Of a DNA stretch of 40,759 nt, positions 7,330-15,262 are shown in pieces. The notes under the pieces were generated by a model. The model made no database searches and had not been told where the DNA came from. It worked only from the letters and a program-made list of their open reading frames with translations. The position numbers and the translations under genes are program-made. Every line of letters begins with the position of its first letter. Within the stretch, counting starts at the first letter, position 1. The DNA is taken from contig JAKFER010000112.1 in NCBI GenBank assembly GCA_036675565.1, positions 1 through 40,759 on the forward strand, given 5' to 3'. The stretch is from JACCYQ01 sp036675565. Its GTDB lineage: Bacteria > Bacteroidota > Bacteroidia > Chitinophagales > Chitinophagaceae.

Positions 7330-9519
7330 ATGATTAAAAAAATATTATCCGCCACCATCGTTTTTATCTTTTCAACTTTTGTAATGGCGCAGGAAAAGGC
7401 CTTGACAAAAGGAATGAGAATCAATTCATCAACAAAAATTAAAAAGGGCATTTATAATCTTACCTCTTCACCTGGCATGAAAGAAGCAATCATTGTTATT
7501 GAAGGCAATGATATAGTGGTCGATTTTAATAATGCATTGATGCAGGGAAGTGCTAATATGAGTCAACCTGATAATTTTACAGGTATAGCCATTCTGATCA
7601 GGAATAGTCGAAACGTCACCATTAAAAATGCCAAAGCCAAAGGATACAAACTTGCACTGATGGCTGTTGATGTGCAAAGTCTTACCATAGAGCATTCCGA
7701 TTTTAGTTATAATTACAGACCTCGATTAAACAGTACACAGGAGAAAGAAGATATTTCAGATTGGATGAGTTATCATCAGAATGAAAATGATGAATGGCTT
7801 CGGTACGGGGCGGCTATGTATCTTAAAAATTGTGACATGGCCATTATTAGAGAGAATAAAGTAACGGGAGGTCAAAATGCCCTGATGATGACCGGTAGTA
7901 GTGATGGGTTGATCTATAATAACGATTTCTCCTTCAACTCAGGAATCGGTTTGGGTATGTACCGGAGTGAAAGAAATAAAGTTTTGCATAACCGCATCAT
8001 TTTTAATGTTAGGGGATACAGTCATGGAGTCTATAACCGGGGGCAGGATAGTGCTGGTATTCTTGTTTATGAGCAAAGTAATGAAAACCTGTTTTACCGT
8101 AATGCGGTTACCCATGGGGGTGATGGCTTTTTTCTTTGGGCAGGTCAATCAACCATGGATTCCGGTAAAGGAGGTTGTAATGATAATGTGTTGATGGGAA
8201 ATGATTTTTCATATGCACCTACAAATGGTATTGAAGTTACTTTCAGTCGCAATTATATTGCCGATAACAGGATCTATGAATGTGATCACGGCATTTGGGC
8301 GGGTTATAGTTATGAAACCGATTTCAGGAATAATAAGATCCGAAACAATCGGATTGGGATAGCCCTGGAACATGGACAAAACAATATGATCAGTTACAAT
8401 GTATTTTTTAAAAACAAGGAAGCTATCCGGCTTTGGTCACGCAAAGAACAACCTTCCGATTGGGGATATGCGCAAAACAGGGATACCCGCAGTAAGGATT
8501 ACATCATCGCTTCAAACAGTTTCAATAATGACAGCCTGGTCTATAATTTTAAGGGGACCAGCAAACTGAATATATTCAGTAATACATACTCAGGAGTTGA
8601 TGAAGTCTTTAAAGTTGATTCAACTGTAATTGACCTGGATACTACTTTTTACGAAAGGCTTTACCAGTTAACCGTAAAGGATACCAATATTATTTTACCG
8701 GAAGTTGATTCTGCAATGAATCCTTTTAAAAGAAGTGGTGAATATGCAGGTCGCAAAAATATCCGGATGACAGAGTGGGGACCATATGATTTTCGTTCAC
8801 CCATAATCTGGAATACAAATCCAAAAGATACATCAGGTATTATGCATTTTGATATTTTAGGTCCTGCAGGCAAGTGGAAAATTAAGTCTGCTAAAGGGGT
8901 TGATAGCATAACAACCAGCGGAATAACTTTTCCTGCGACTCTCATTGCTAAAAAACAAAAATCAGCTAATACGGACATTTTAATAGAACTGGAATATTTA
9001 GGTGAAGAGATCGTTACACCCTATGGCCAAAAAATTCCAGCCGGCAAACCTTATAACTTTCAGTTCAGGAAATATTTTAAACCCATTCAATGGGATGTGA
9101 AATGGTTTTCTTATGATACTTTAAAATCACCCTTAGATCCCAAAAATCAATTTTTGCCAGTGGGTAGTGTACCCGTAAAAACTGAAAAAACTGATCGGCT
9201 GGAATATGCCTGGTGGGGTGGAATTAAAGAAGGAACCAAAACTTATCCTTATTTTTTAACGCTTGCTGAAGGGGATTTGGAAGTTGAAAAGGGTGAATAC
9301 GAGATTGGCATTACGTGGGATGATGCTGTGCGGGTTTATGTGGATGACAGCCTGGTTTTAAATGAATGGAACCCATCTAAATATCAATTTGATGAATCAC
9401 CCCATAAAAAAATCATATTGCCTTTAAATGGTAAACATCATTTTAAAGTGGAACACCTGGAAAAAGGAGGCTTTGCTTCGCTCAGTTTCAGGTTGAAACC
9501 GGTTATTTCTAAAAAATGA
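7330..9519 (+). CDS. Secreted right-handed parallel beta-helix protein with C-terminal PA14-like domain
   Basis: The 729-residue product begins with a signal peptide (MIKKILSATIVFIFSTFVMAQ). About residues 60-400 are rich in repeated N and G turns (IIRENKVTGGQNALM, LIYNNDFSFNSGIGLGMYRSERNKV), typical of NosD/pectate-lyase-like beta-helices. The last 110 residues, with DDAVRVYVDDSLVLNEW and HHFKVEHLEKGGFASLSFRL, resemble a PA14 carbohydrate-binding domain. It probably binds or cleaves polysaccharide in the periplasm or outside the cell, but no catalytic residue set can be assigned. The frame is open upstream to GTG 7261; ATG 7330 is chosen because it starts the signal peptide. Confidence 0.8.
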   Translation: MIKKILSATIVFIFSTFVMAQEKALTKGMRINSSTKIKKGIYNLTSSPGMKEAIIVIEGNDIVVDFNNALMQGSANMSQPDNFTGIAILIRNSRNVTIKNAKAKGYKLALMAVDVQSLTIEHSDFSYNYRPRLNSTQEKEDISDWMSYHQNENDEWLRYGAAMYLKNCDMAIIRENKVTGGQNALMMTGSSDGLIYNNDFSFNSGIGLGMYRSERNKVLHNRIIFNVRGYSHGVYNRGQDSAGILVYEQSNENLFYRNAVTHGGDGFFLWAGQSTMDSGKGGCNDNVLMGNDFSYAPTNGIEVTFSRNYIADNRIYECDHGIWAGYSYETDFRNNKIRNNRIGIALEHGQNNMISYNVFFKNKEAIRLWSRKEQPSDWGYAQNRDTRSKDYIIASNSFNNDSLVYNFKGTSKLNIFSNTYSGVDEVFKVDSTVIDLDTTFYERLYQLTVKDTNIILPEVDSAMNPFKRSGEYAGRKNIRMTEWGPYDFRSPIIWNTNPKDTSGIMHFDILGPAGKWKIKSAKGVDSITTSGITFPATLIAKKQKSANTDILIELEYLGEEIVTPYGQKIPAGKPYNFQFRKYFKPIQWDVKWFSYDTLKSPLDPKNQFLPVGSVPVKTEKTDRLEYAWWGGIKEGTKTYPYFLTLAEGDLEVEKGEYEIGITWDDAVRVYVDDSLVLNEWNPSKYQFDESPHKKIILPLNGKHHFKVEHLEKGGFASLSFRLKPVISKK

Positions 9520-9559
9520 ACAATAAATAGCCAAATAAGAAAAAAAGATAGGTAAAATC

Positions 9560-9591
9560 TTTGTCCGTTTAGTTTCAGCCCCTTACCTTTG
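9560..9591 (+). promoter_or_regulatory. Promoter of the S10-spc ribosomal protein operon
   Basis: -33 TTTG (9560-9563), 20-base spacer, and perfect -7 TACCTTTG (9584-9591). This is the same arrangement as at rpsL. The start of transcription should lie near 9598, leaving a short leader of about 22 nt before rpsJ. Confidence 0.88.
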
Positions 9592-9620
9592 CACTCCCGT
9601 TAAAAAATGGGTTTTTGCAA

Positions 9621-9926
9621 ATGTCTCAACGTATCAGAATAAAATTACAGTCATACGATCACAACCTGGTTGATAAATCAGCTGAAAAGATCGTGAAAAC
9701 AGTTCGCAGTACAGGTGCAGTTGTAACAGGTCCTATTCCTTTACCAACACGCCGTAAAATTTTTACTGTATTGCGTTCACCACATGTAAATAAAAAGAGT
9801 CGTGAGCAGTTCCAGTTAGCAACGCATAAGCGTTTACTGGATATTTACACGTCCAGTTCAAGGACCGTAGATGCGCTGTCGAAGCTAGATCTGCCAAGTG
9901 GGGTAGAAGTTGAGATCAAAGCATAA
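9621..9926 (+). CDS. rpsJ: 30S ribosomal protein S10 (NusE)
   Basis: S10 is part of the 30S head and also joins NusB in transcription antitermination. The 101-residue product reads MSQRIRIKLQSYDHNLVDKS, with GPIPLPTRRKIFTVLRSPHVNKKSREQF in the middle, the standard family pattern. The frame extends to a TTG at 9615, but ATG 9621 gives the expected N-terminus. It is the first gene of the long operon and is separated from rplC by an unusually long 312-base spacer. Confidence 0.97.
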   Translation: MSQRIRIKLQSYDHNLVDKSAEKIVKTVRSTGAVVTGPIPLPTRRKIFTVLRSPHVNKKSREQFQLATHKRLLDIYTSSSRTVDALSKLDLPSGVEVEIKA

Positions 9927-9933
9927 ATAGAAA

Positions 9934-10197
9934 CGCGGTTAAAACCGCGGATCTAAGAATATAAGTTCTTATAATTATTTAAATCATTCATCTCTCAATT
10001 CTCTTAAAAACGGAAGAAAAGAGCTCTGAAAAAGCGGTAAGGAAAATTTCCAAAGCCGCTATAAAAAATATAAACAAGCCCTTCGAGGTTTGTTTGTCAC
10101 CGGTACTTCCGAATCCAGGTAAGTTTAATACTAAACCTGTCGAAGCAAAGGAAAAGGTCGGTGATGAACCAGGATTGACCTCCCGCTCACCGGCGGG
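9934..10197 (+). promoter_or_regulatory. Structured RNA region between rpsJ and rplC, candidate regulatory leader
   Basis: No ORF or promoter is visible, but many helices are. They include CGCGGT-TAAA-ACCGCG (9934-9949), AGCGG/CCGCT (10033-10060), AAACAAGCC/GGTTTGTTT (10072-10095), AGGTC/GACCT enclosing GGT/ACC (10155-10181) and CCCGC/GCGGG (10182-10197). A longer pairing of 10081-10091 with 10133-10145 competes with the third helix. CGGTGA at 10159-10164 can pair with either of two TCACCG copies (10097-10102, 10187-10192). By analogy with L4 control of the enterobacterial S10 operon, it may control rplC-rplD and later genes; that role is inferred. Confidence 0.55.
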
Positions 10198-10238
10198 AAA
10201 TGTCTTGAATAACCTTGCGGGGATAAACCGTAAGAAAA

Positions 10239-10856
10239 ATGAAAGGAATCATTGGTAAAAAAATCGGGATGACCAGCATCTTCGATTCAACAGGTCGGCA
10301 AACAGCCTGCACAATTATTGAAGCCGGACCCTGCGTAGTTACCCAGGTTAAAACCCAGGATACTGACGGGTATAATGCATTACAATTAGCATTCGGCGAT
10401 AAGAATGAGAAACACACTTCACTCTCTGAAAAGAATCACTACGCTAAAGCACAGACTGCTGCTAAAAAATTCGTAAAAGAATTCCGGAACTATTCCATCG
10501 AAAAGAATATTGGCGAAACCATTGCTGTTGACATTTTTACCGAAGGTGAAACTGTTGATGTAGTTGGTACCACTAAAGGAAAAGGTTTCCAGGGTGTTGT
10601 AAAACGCCACGGATTTTCTGGTGTTGGTGAAGCTTCTCACGGTCAGCATGATCGCCAAAGAGCGCCGGGTTCTATCGGTGGTTCATCTTATCCAAGTCGC
10701 GTATTCAAAGGCATGCGTATGGCGGGCCGTATGGGTGGCGACAGGGTAAAAACCAAAGGTTTGAAAGTGGTTAAGATCTTCCCAGAAAAAAATTACATTT
10801 TAATAAGTGGTTCTGTTCCTGGCCACAATGGTTCAATCGTTTTAATTCAGAAATAA
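10239..10856 (+). CDS. rplC: 50S ribosomal protein L3
   Basis: L3 is an early-assembly protein whose long loop reaches the peptidyl transferase centre. The 205-residue product begins MKGIIGKKIGMTSIFD and contains the conserved loop GVVKRHGFSGVGEASHG and SRVFKGMRMAGRMGGDRVK. It ends one base before rplD, so translation of the two is probably coupled. The sequence before the ATG is A-rich and lacks a Shine-Dalgarno motif. The upstream spacer is highly structured. Confidence 0.97.
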   Translation: MKGIIGKKIGMTSIFDSTGRQTACTIIEAGPCVVTQVKTQDTDGYNALQLAFGDKNEKHTSLSEKNHYAKAQTAAKKFVKEFRNYSIEKNIGETIAVDIFTEGETVDVVGTTKGKGFQGVVKRHGFSGVGEASHGQHDRQRAPGSIGGSSYPSRVFKGMRMAGRMGGDRVKTKGLKVVKIFPEKNYILISGSVPGHNGSIVLIQK

Positions 10857-10857
10857 T

Positions 10858-11499
10858 ATGCAAATCGATATTTTAAATATAGAAGGAAAGAAAACAGGTA
10901 GAACGCTTGAACTGCCGGAAGAAATTTTCGGTATTGAGCCTAACAACCACGTTATTTACCTTTCTGTAAAACAATACCTTGCTGCTAAGCGCACAGGTAC
11001 ACACAAAGTAAAAACCCGTGCTGAAGTTCAGGGTGCATCTCGCAAACTGCATAAGCAAAAGGGAACCGGTGGTTCAAGAAAAGGTAATATCCGTAACCCT
11101 TTATACAAGGGTGGTGGTACCATTTTCGGTCCAAAGCCACACGCTTACGATTTTAAATTAAATCGTAAAGTAAAAGACCTGGCTAAGATGTCTGCATTGG
11201 CACATAAAGCAAAAGCAAATGCGATTGTGGTTGTTGAAGATCTCCAGATGGATGCGCCTAAAACCGCAACTGCTGTTAAAATGATCAACAGTGTAAATAC
11301 AGGTGCACGCAAAACATTGTTTGTGATTCCTGAATACAATGAAAACGTATTACTTAGTTTCAGAAATGTGCAGGGTATCAATAATGTTATGTTGAGTGAT
11401 ATGAATACATATGATATCATGAATGCGGATATCCTTGTTTTATCTGAAAGTGCTGCCAATGTTTTTGCTGAGCAGGAAAACGAGCCTGCTGAAGCTTAA
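10858..11499 (+). CDS. rplD: 50S ribosomal protein L4
   Basis: L4 lines the peptide exit tunnel and in enterobacteria also represses the S10 operon. The 213-residue product has the conserved KQKGTGGSRKGNIRNPLYKG loop and GPKPHAYDFKLNRK (about residues 63-103), where macrolide-resistance changes occur in other species. The C-terminus is slightly extended and acidic (EQENEPAEA). The start lies one base after the rplC stop. Confidence 0.97.
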   Translation: MQIDILNIEGKKTGRTLELPEEIFGIEPNNHVIYLSVKQYLAAKRTGTHKVKTRAEVQGASRKLHKQKGTGGSRKGNIRNPLYKGGGTIFGPKPHAYDFKLNRKVKDLAKMSALAHKAKANAIVVVEDLQMDAPKTATAVKMINSVNTGARKTLFVIPEYNENVLLSFRNVQGINNVMLSDMNTYDIMNADILVLSESAANVFAEQENEPAEA

Positions 11500-11555
11500 T
11501 AAAAATTAAAGTGATCGCTGGAAATCAGCATCTCTAAAAATTAAAAAGAATTGAA

Positions 11556-11855
11556 ATGAAAATTTCTGAAGTTTTAATAAAACCCATTTTAACGGAAAAG
11601 GCCAACAGCCAGCAGGAAACTCTGCGTCGTTATGCTTTTAAAGTTGCCCGCAAAGCCAATAAACTGGAGATCAGGAATGCGATTCAGCAGTTTTATGGTG
11701 TAAATGTGGTTGATGTTAATACCGTGGTTGTACCAGGAAAATCAAAAACCCGCTTTACAAAAGCAGGTTACATCAAAGGACAGAAATCAGCTTATAAAAA
11801 AGCGATGGTTACTGTTGCAGAAGGTGAAACGATTGACCTGTATGCAAATATTTAA
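11556..11855 (+). CDS. rplW: 50S ribosomal protein L23
   Basis: L23 sits at the exit of the peptide tunnel, where trigger factor and SRP dock. The 99-residue product has the family signatures LIKPILTEKAN, RRYAFKVARKANKLEIRNAIQQFYGV and VNTVVVPGKSK. It lies between rplD and rplB as in the universal S10 order. Confidence 0.96.
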   Translation: MKISEVLIKPILTEKANSQQETLRRYAFKVARKANKLEIRNAIQQFYGVNVVDVNTVVVPGKSKTRFTKAGYIKGQKSAYKKAMVTVAEGETIDLYANI

Positions 11856-11926
11856 GCGGTAGAAAAATTATTAATGAATGGCGCGTCAAACGCCGCAAAG
11901 TATTGACCAATTAAAGAATTTAAAAA

Positions 11927-12766
11927 ATGGCATTAAGAAAATACAAACCCACGACAGCCGGTACACGTTGGAGAATCGGTAATGCGTATGTTGAGATTAC
12001 TACCAATGAACCTGAAAAGTCATTGCTGGCGCCAAAGAAAAGCACTGGTGGTAGAAACGTTTCTGGTCGCAGAACTACCCGTTATATGGGTGGTGGTCAC
12101 AAACACAAATACCGTTTAGTTGATTTTAAGAGAGATAAGAAAGATATTGAAGCAACAGTTGCCAGTATTGAGTATGATCCAAACCGTACCGCATTCATCG
12201 CTCTTTTGCATTATGCAGATGGTGAAAAGCGTTACATCCTTGCACCACAAGGCCTGGAAGTAGGGGCTAAAGTGATCAGTGGAGATGCAGTAGCACCAGA
12301 ATTGGGGCATGCATTGATGATGAAGAACATGCCTTTAGGTACCAATGTTCACAATATTGAAATGCAACCTGGCCAGGGTGGAAAATTAGCCCGCAGTGCA
12401 GGTTCATCAGCCCAGTTGACTAACAAAGAAGAGAAATATGCCATTCTTAAAATGCCTTCCGGTGAATTAAGAAAAGTATTGATCAAATGTTATGCAACCG
12501 TTGGTGTGGTGAGCAATAGCGATCATAGTTTACAGAGCATGGGTAAAGCCGGCCGTAATCGTTGGAAAGGAATTAAACCCAGAACTAGAGGTGTTGCGAT
12601 GAACCCGGTAGATCACCCGATGGGTGGTGGTGAAGGTAGAGCCTCCGGTGGTCAGCCTCGTTCAAGGACTGGTCAGTTCTCAAGAGGATTGAAAACAAGA
12701 ACTAAAGGAAAAGGAAGTGATAAGCTGATTATTCAAAGAAGCAACGGTAAAAAATTAGCCAAATAA
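11927..12766 (+). CDS. rplB: 50S ribosomal protein L2
   Basis: L2 is needed for subunit association and peptidyl transferase activity. The 279-residue product starts MALRKYKPTTAGTRWR and contains SAGSSAQLTNKEEKYAILKMPSG broken into the usual blocks. The nearly invariant NPVDHPMGGGEGR loop near the C-terminus keeps the histidine required for activity. Length and order match the family. Confidence 0.97.
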   Translation: MALRKYKPTTAGTRWRIGNAYVEITTNEPEKSLLAPKKSTGGRNVSGRRTTRYMGGGHKHKYRLVDFKRDKKDIEATVASIEYDPNRTAFIALLHYADGEKRYILAPQGLEVGAKVISGDAVAPELGHALMMKNMPLGTNVHNIEMQPGQGGKLARSAGSSAQLTNKEEKYAILKMPSGELRKVLIKCYATVGVVSNSDHSLQSMGKAGRNRWKGIKPRTRGVAMNPVDHPMGGGEGRASGGQPRSRTGQFSRGLKTRTKGKGSDKLIIQRSNGKKLAK

Positions 12767-12824
12767 TTCTAACAAAAAAATCGTAAACAATCCTGTTGTA
12801 AAACAGGCTTAAAATAAAAAGCAC

Positions 12825-13094
12825 ATGGCTCGTTCGATTAAAAAGGGACCTTACGTTGACGCAAATCTGGAAGACAAAGTTTTGGCCATTAACGAAGGCA
12901 CATCAAAAAAAGGTGTAATCAAGACCTGGAGCCGTCGGTCTACTATTACTCCTGATTTTGTAGGACATACCCTGGCTGTACATAATGGAAACAAGTTTAT
13001 TCCGGTTTATGTAACAGAATTTATGGTAGGTCATAAATTAGGTGAATTTGCACCAACCAGGAACTTTAAAGGACACTCAAGTAAAAAAGGATAA
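12825..13094 (+). CDS. rpsS: 30S ribosomal protein S19
   Basis: S19 is a 30S head protein that forms a complex with S13 and contacts A-site tRNA through its tail. The 89-residue product reads MARSIKKGPYVDANL, with KTWSRRSTITPDFVGHTLAVHNG and MVGHKLGEFAPTRNFKGH, all diagnostic. It sits between rplB and rplV as expected. Confidence 0.97.
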   Translation: MARSIKKGPYVDANLEDKVLAINEGTSKKGVIKTWSRRSTITPDFVGHTLAVHNGNKFIPVYVTEFMVGHKLGEFAPTRNFKGHSSKKG

Positions 13095-13167
13095 AAACAG
13101 GATAAGGTAAAAGTTCTGGTTTAAATTTTAACCTCAACCGATACCTCAACCTCAAACTAAAATAAAA

Positions 13168-13629
13168 ATGGAAGCAGTAGCTAAACTGAGAAATTATCCC
13201 ACTTCACCCCGCAAAATGCGTTTGCTGGCCGACCTTATCCGTGGTGAAAGGGTTGAAAAGGCATTAGCGATCCTGGAACACAGTACGAAACATCCTGCGG
13301 TTCCAATGCGTAAACTGGTGTTAAGTGCTATCGATAACTGGAAGCAGAAGAATGAGGATGGTGATGAAGGATTGTTGGTTATCAAAACCATCATGGTTGA
13401 CGGAGCCAGGGTTATCAAACGTATGCGTCCTGCACCTCAGGGTCGTGGATACAGGGTAAGGAAAAGAAGCAATCACGTAACTGTGATCGTGGATACCAAA
13501 GCCACTGAAACCAAAGCAGAAAAAACTGCGGCTAAGAAAGCAACTAAAGCTGCCGCGCCAAAAGCAACTAAAACTGCAGCATCAAAAGCAAATAATACTA
13601 CTAACGTTTCAAAGGAAAATAACCAATAA
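13168..13629 (+). CDS. rplV: 50S ribosomal protein L22 with Ala/Lys-rich C-terminal tail
   Basis: L22 lines the exit tunnel. Residues 1-112 form the normal domain (MEAVAKLRNYPTSPRKMRLLADLIRG, and RMRPAPQGRGYRVRKRSNHVTV close to the hairpin end). About 40 extra residues follow, of low complexity (Lys, Ala, Thr, then Asn), giving 153 in total against about 110 in the core family. The tail resembles those on other ribosomal proteins of this phylum and should extend from the subunit surface. The stop lies one base before the rpsC start. Confidence 0.96.
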   Translation: MEAVAKLRNYPTSPRKMRLLADLIRGERVEKALAILEHSTKHPAVPMRKLVLSAIDNWKQKNEDGDEGLLVIKTIMVDGARVIKRMRPAPQGRGYRVRKRSNHVTVIVDTKATETKAEKTAAKKATKAAAPKATKTAASKANNTTNVSKENNQ

Positions 13630-13630
13630 T

Positions 13631-14416
13631 ATGGGTCAAAAAGCAAATCCGATTGGTAACAGGTTAGGAATCATCCGTGGATGGGAATCTAACTGGTATG
13701 CTGACAAAAAAAATTATGCTGGTCGTTTGATCGAAGATGATAAGATCAGGAATTATCTGAATGCCCGTATCAGCAAAGGCGGCATAGCTAAAATTGTAAT
13801 TGAGCGTACCCTGGGTAAGCTGATCATTACAATTCACACTTCAAAGCCTGGTATCATCATTGGTAAAGGTGGTGGTGAAGTTGACCGCATCAAAGAGGAA
13901 TTAAAGAAACTGACTGGTAAAGATGATGTACAGATCAACATTTTGGAGATCCGTCGTCCTGAACTGGATGCAACAATCGTAGGTGATACGATCGCCCGCC
14001 AGATTGAAAACCGTATCAACTTTAAGAGAGCGACAAAAATGGGTATTGCTTCAGCATTACGCATGGGTGCCGAAGGAATTAAAGTAAAATTAAGCGGTCG
14101 CTTAAATGGTGCAGAGATTGCCCGTAGCGAAGAATTCAAACAAGGCCGTGTTCCCTTGCACACTTTCAGGATGGATATTGATTATGCCAACGTGTTTGCT
14201 CAAACTGTTTATGGTAAAATCGGTATTAAAGTATGGATTTGTAAAGGTGAAGTTTTAACCAAGAGAGATTTGAACCCGAACATCATTACTGGTGGTAAAG
14301 GTGAACCAGTTGGTGGCGAAAGAAGAGAAAGAAGAGATGATCGCCGGGATGACAGAAGAGGCGGCGGTGGTCGTGGTGGTGATGACAGAAGAGGCGGCGG
14401 TGGCGGAAGAAGATAA
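13631..14416 (+). CDS. rpsC: 30S ribosomal protein S3 with Arg/Gly-rich C-terminal tail
   Basis: S3 lies at the mRNA entry channel and contributes to mRNA unwinding. The product is 261 residues. MGQKANPIGNRLGIIRGWES is the family start, a type-2 KH motif GIIIGKGGGEVDRIKEEL lies at about residues 75-92, and the C-terminal domain contains RAEIARSE-like GAEIARSEEFKQG. After about residue 230 comes an RGG-like tail made only of Arg, Asp, Glu and Gly (RRDDRRGGGGRGG). It follows rplV with one base between. A longer spacer with an inverted repeat follows. Confidence 0.96.
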   Translation: MGQKANPIGNRLGIIRGWESNWYADKKNYAGRLIEDDKIRNYLNARISKGGIAKIVIERTLGKLIITIHTSKPGIIIGKGGGEVDRIKEELKKLTGKDDVQINILEIRRPELDATIVGDTIARQIENRINFKRATKMGIASALRMGAEGIKVKLSGRLNGAEIARSEEFKQGRVPLHTFRMDIDYANVFAQTVYGKIGIKVWICKGEVLTKRDLNPNIITGGKGEPVGGERRERRDDRRDDRRGGGGRGGDDRRGGGGGRR

Positions 14417-14445
14417 TCACCAATTAGCCAATATGCCAATTAACC

Positions 14446-14491
14446 AATATGCCAATGGTTAAGAAGCGAGAAGAAAAAACATTGGCATATT
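14446..14491. repeat. 12-bp inverted repeat in the rpsC-rplP spacer
   Basis: AATATGCCAATG (14446-14457) and CATTGGCATATT (14480-14491) are perfect inverted copies around a 22-base purine-rich loop. An extra direct partial copy (AATATGCCAATT, 14430-14441) lies just upstream. No T tract follows, so it is not a standard terminator. Confidence 0.75.
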
Positions 14492-14523
14492 ATCACATTG
14501 TCGAATTGTCAAATTAATATAAA

Positions 14524-14940
14524 ATGTTACAACCTAAAAGAACAAAGCACAGGAAGATGCAAAAGGGTCGCATGAAAGGCGAATCAAAAAGAGGAACAAC
14601 TCTTTCCTTTGGCTCTTACGGTTTAAAAGCTTTGGATAATCATTGGATAACTGACCGCCAGATAGAAGCGGCCCGCCAGGCATTGACGCGTCACATGAAG
14701 AGAGAAGGAAATGTGTGGATCCGCATTTTCCCTGACAAGCCTATTACCAACAAACCTGCAGAGGTAAGGATGGGTAAGGGTAAAGGTAACCTGGAATACT
14801 GGGCTGCCGTGGTTCAACCAGGACGTATCATGTTCGAAATTGATGGTGTTTCTGAGCAAATTGCACAGGAAGCATTAGCACTTGCTTCAGGTAAATTACC
14901 TATCAAAACAAAGTTTATTAAGCGCAGGGATCTTGCGTAA
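14524..14940 (+). CDS. rplP: 50S ribosomal protein L16
   Basis: L16 helps form the A-site tRNA binding region of the large subunit. The 138-residue product begins MLQPKRTKHRKMQKGRMKG and contains RQIEAARQALTRHMKREG, WIRIFPDKPITNKPAEVRMGKGKG and the C-terminal ALASGKLPIKTKFIKR, all standard. Only its unusually long upstream spacer is odd. Confidence 0.97.
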   Translation: MLQPKRTKHRKMQKGRMKGESKRGTTLSFGSYGLKALDNHWITDRQIEAARQALTRHMKREGNVWIRIFPDKPITNKPAEVRMGKGKGNLEYWAAVVQPGRIMFEIDGVSEQIAQEALALASGKLPIKTKFIKRRDLA

Positions 14941-14961
14941 CAATTAAAAATCGTATCAGCG

Positions 14962-15171
14962 ATGTTAAAGAAAATAGATTATTTAAAAAGCATACAAGGG
15001 TTGAATGATGCGGATCTTAAAGCCCGCATTGAAGAAGATGAAATGCGTTTGAAGAAATTGAAATTTGCGCATGCCATTTCTCCGGTTGAAAACCCAATGA
15101 GCATCCGTGATTTGAGAAAAGACGTTGCACGTCTTAAAACGGAATTGAAGAAAAGACAAAACAACGCATAA
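14962..15171 (+). CDS. rpmC: 50S ribosomal protein L29
   Basis: L29 sits beside L23 at the tunnel exit. The 69-residue, mostly helical product ends with the conserved HAISPVENPMSIRDLRKDVARLKTELKKR pattern, here split as NPMSIRDLRKDVARLKTEL. It occupies the normal place between rplP and rpsQ. Confidence 0.94.
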   Translation: MLKKIDYLKSIQGLNDADLKARIEEDEMRLKKLKFAHAISPVENPMSIRDLRKDVARLKTELKKRQNNA

Positions 15172-15262
15172 TAAAATCAGCGGTTTATTCAACCGGTTGA
15201 TTTTAAGAATTTGTAATAAAAAATGAGTTTCCGGCAGAAACTCAAGCTAAAAGCTAAACAAA

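Noticed and set aside
9615..9620. TTG start two codons upstream of S10
   Set aside because: ATG 9621 gives the conserved MSQRIRIKLQSYD start.
14209..14439. Pro/Leu/Ser-rich minus-strand frame opposite the S3 tail
   Set aside because: It is the antisense image of the Arg/Gly repeat and has no independent support.
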